DNA of 64,000 bases. Origin: Brassica napus. Its lineage: Eukaryota > Streptophyta > Magnoliopsida > Brassicales > Brassicaceae. The DNA lies in NCBI RefSeq assembly GCF_020379485.1, contig NC_063452.1, positions 10,023,065 through 10,087,064 of the forward strand, in the 5' to 3' direction. Below, piece after piece: positions 62,519 to 64,000 of the stretch (the stretch's first letter is position 1; every line of letters starts with the position of its first letter). Under the pieces are notes generated by a model that was not told where the DNA came from, ran no database searches, and saw only the letters and a program-made list of their open reading frames with translations. Both the position numbers and the translations under genes were made by a program.

Positions 62519-64000
62519 ATGGAGACTCGCAACCTTGCACACACTTGTTCTTCGATACCACCACCAGACATTCCCATCAATTCACAACAGCACAATCAAC
62601 TCATCGCAGGGCCCTATCATCATCTCCTCTCTGCCAATGGCGAAGCAGTTGGTCACATTTATTCTAATGATTTCCCTAACGCTGCTTCTTCCATGGTCTC
62701 TCATGAGATGTTAGACTGGGATGATCATGCTGACCTTCTTGATTTGGGAGTAGTGGAGGAGGATGACGAATTGATTACTAATGAGAATCCTATCATGTCT
62801 CCTTTCTGGAACGATGTTTTCCTTGTCGCAAGTTCAACCTCAGCTCCCAAGGTTGGTTGTTGCGTTTTCTACTTTATAATGATCTCTCACAAATAAATAT
62901 TGTGTTTTTTTTTTTATAAAAAAAGGTAGGATATTGTTTCAGGTCCATGAATCAACTATGCAATCTCAGATTCAACAACCCCAAGTTCCCCTGCAGCATC
63001 CTTCTCCTTGTGTTGAATTGCCACCTCTTGTTAGGACAGTATCCTCAAACAGCAACGACAACACCAATTCCACCAGTGCTGCAGCTAAGGGACGTATGCG
63101 TTGGACCCCAGAACTTCATGAAGCTTTTGTTGAGGCTGTTAACCACCTTGGTGGCATGAACAGTTGAGCATCGTCCCTCAATCTTTTTTTGTTTTTTAGA
63201 TCTTTCTTCGACTTTGAAACAGTGATGAAGCTCGGTTTGTGCTGATTCAGTGTCTTCTTTAACGCAGACGCAAAACCTAAGGCCGTGCTGAAGCATATGA
63301 AAGTCCAAGGCTTGACTATTTATCATGTCAAAAGTCATTTGCAGGTTTACTTTTTTCTTTATTTCTTAGTTGTTGATAAAAGCCAACATAATATTTTTCT
63401 TTTATCAAATTGCAGAAATATAGGACAGCTAGATATGTATCAGAACCATCAGAAGGTATAAAAAATGACCCCACTCCTCTCATGATGAGGAAAGTATTGT
63501 ATGGTGTTAACTTATATCTACTACTGGTCTCCTTCTTTTTGTTTATCTATCTTGATATGTCGTTTACAGGCTCCACAAACTACTGACTTTTAAGATTATC
63601 TTGTCTGACGGTTTTATCAGGCTCGCAAGAGACGAAGTTGACACCGCTGGAGCATGTTACATCTCTTGATACGAAACGGTGGGGGTTTGGTAAACAAGTG
63701 CTACACACCATTTCTAACCAGATTCTTGTCTATAAACAAATTGGCATATTAATTGATTTTGCAGTGGGATAGATATAAATGAGGCGCTGCGAATTCAGAT
63801 GGAAGTTCAGAAGCAACTTCATGAGCAGCTCGAGGTACAACAACCGATGAACGTATATGCATCCTTTTAGCTTTGTTTGTATTCGGTTGCAAATCCTTGA
63901 AAGTTGCAAACAGTTGAAAAAAGTGGGTTGTTTTGACTGTGGTTTCAGGTTCAAAGAAAGATGCAACTTCGGATAGAAGAACAGGGAAAGGTCCTGCTCA
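62519..64000 (+). CDS. PHL4: MYB-CC (GARP) transcription factor, PHL4-like, incomplete at window edge
   Basis: Exons seen: 62519-62851, 62943-63162, 63268-63344, 63416-63455, 63621-63678, 63765-63834 and 63949 onward to the window end. The N-terminal ~110 aa are acidic (LDWDDHADLLDLGVVEEDDE). The MYB-related domain reads GRMRWTPELHEAFVEAVNHLGG ... AVLKHMKVQGLTIYHVKSHLQKYR, a G2-like/GARP DNA-binding domain. The coiled-coil CC motif starts with [34 protein letters not shown]-type sequence. MYB-CC proteins such as PHR1 bind GNATATNC (P1BS) sites in phosphate-starvation genes; gene position fits At2g20400 (PHL4) from memory. The 3' end lies outside the window. Confidence 0.9.

Overview
This is plant nuclear DNA, almost certainly a Brassica species or close relative. 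The introns are short GT-AG introns, intergenic DNA is AT-rich, and transposons are abundant. The order of unique genes matches, from memory, Arabidopsis thaliana chromosome 2 around At2g20310-At2g20400: RIN13-like, DENN protein, WDR70-like, aromatic aldehyde synthase, complex I 39-kDa subunit, MUR3, MYB-CC/PHL4. I cannot tell the species or subgenome.

Layout. 0.9-2.3 kb: RIN13-like gene (minus). 5.0-10.0 kb: intact 18-exon DENN gene. 10.6-12.0 kb: WDR70-like WD40 pseudogene, lacking its 5' part, frameshifted and split by a 260-bp hAT MITE. 12.2-33.4 kb: a transposon block. It holds a Harbinger-type MITE, a CACTA element with 3-bp TSD, a 7.4-kb Mutator-like element (MULE; 15811-23228, 9-bp TSD) with an apparently intact six-exon Ulp1-like protease gene, a second MULE, a hAT element rich in GGATCC, a non-coding poly(A) retroposon with 17-bp TSD, nested Helitrons and a tRNA-derived SINE. 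34.5-37.2 kb: aromatic aldehyde synthase. 38.2-43.1 kb: a CACTA transposase remnant fused to a decayed second Ulp1/DUF1985 gene. 44.0-49.4 kb: intact ABCC5/MRP5-type ABC transporter, unexpected at this syntenic position. 50.3-52.9 kb: complex I subunit. 53.2-54.5 kb: a hAT element and a small Helitron. 54.7-55.1 kb: a 124-aa single-TM protein. 55.6-57.7 kb: probable solo LTR. 59.2-61.0 kb: intronless MUR3. 62.5 kb to the end: MYB-CC factor running off the window.

The most unusual object is the 7.4-kb MULE. It pairs a complete Ulp1-like gene with only the N-terminal piece of a MudrA-like protein. All larger introns are packed with a GTCGTC...GACGAC palindromic repeat that is absent from the exons. 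A near-perfect 0.7-kb palindrome sits in the predicted 5'-UTR intron of the MudrA fragment, resembling a natural hairpin-siRNA source. The second Ulp1 gene at 39.5-42.5 kb has an unrelated intronic repeat (TCAGCC type), suggesting that expansion of intronic minisatellites is a general trait of these captured protease genes.

The ordinary genes are independent single-copy loci with no operon logic. Gene models come from splice-site reading plus remembered family sequences; every multi-exon CDS called intact sums to a whole number of codons.
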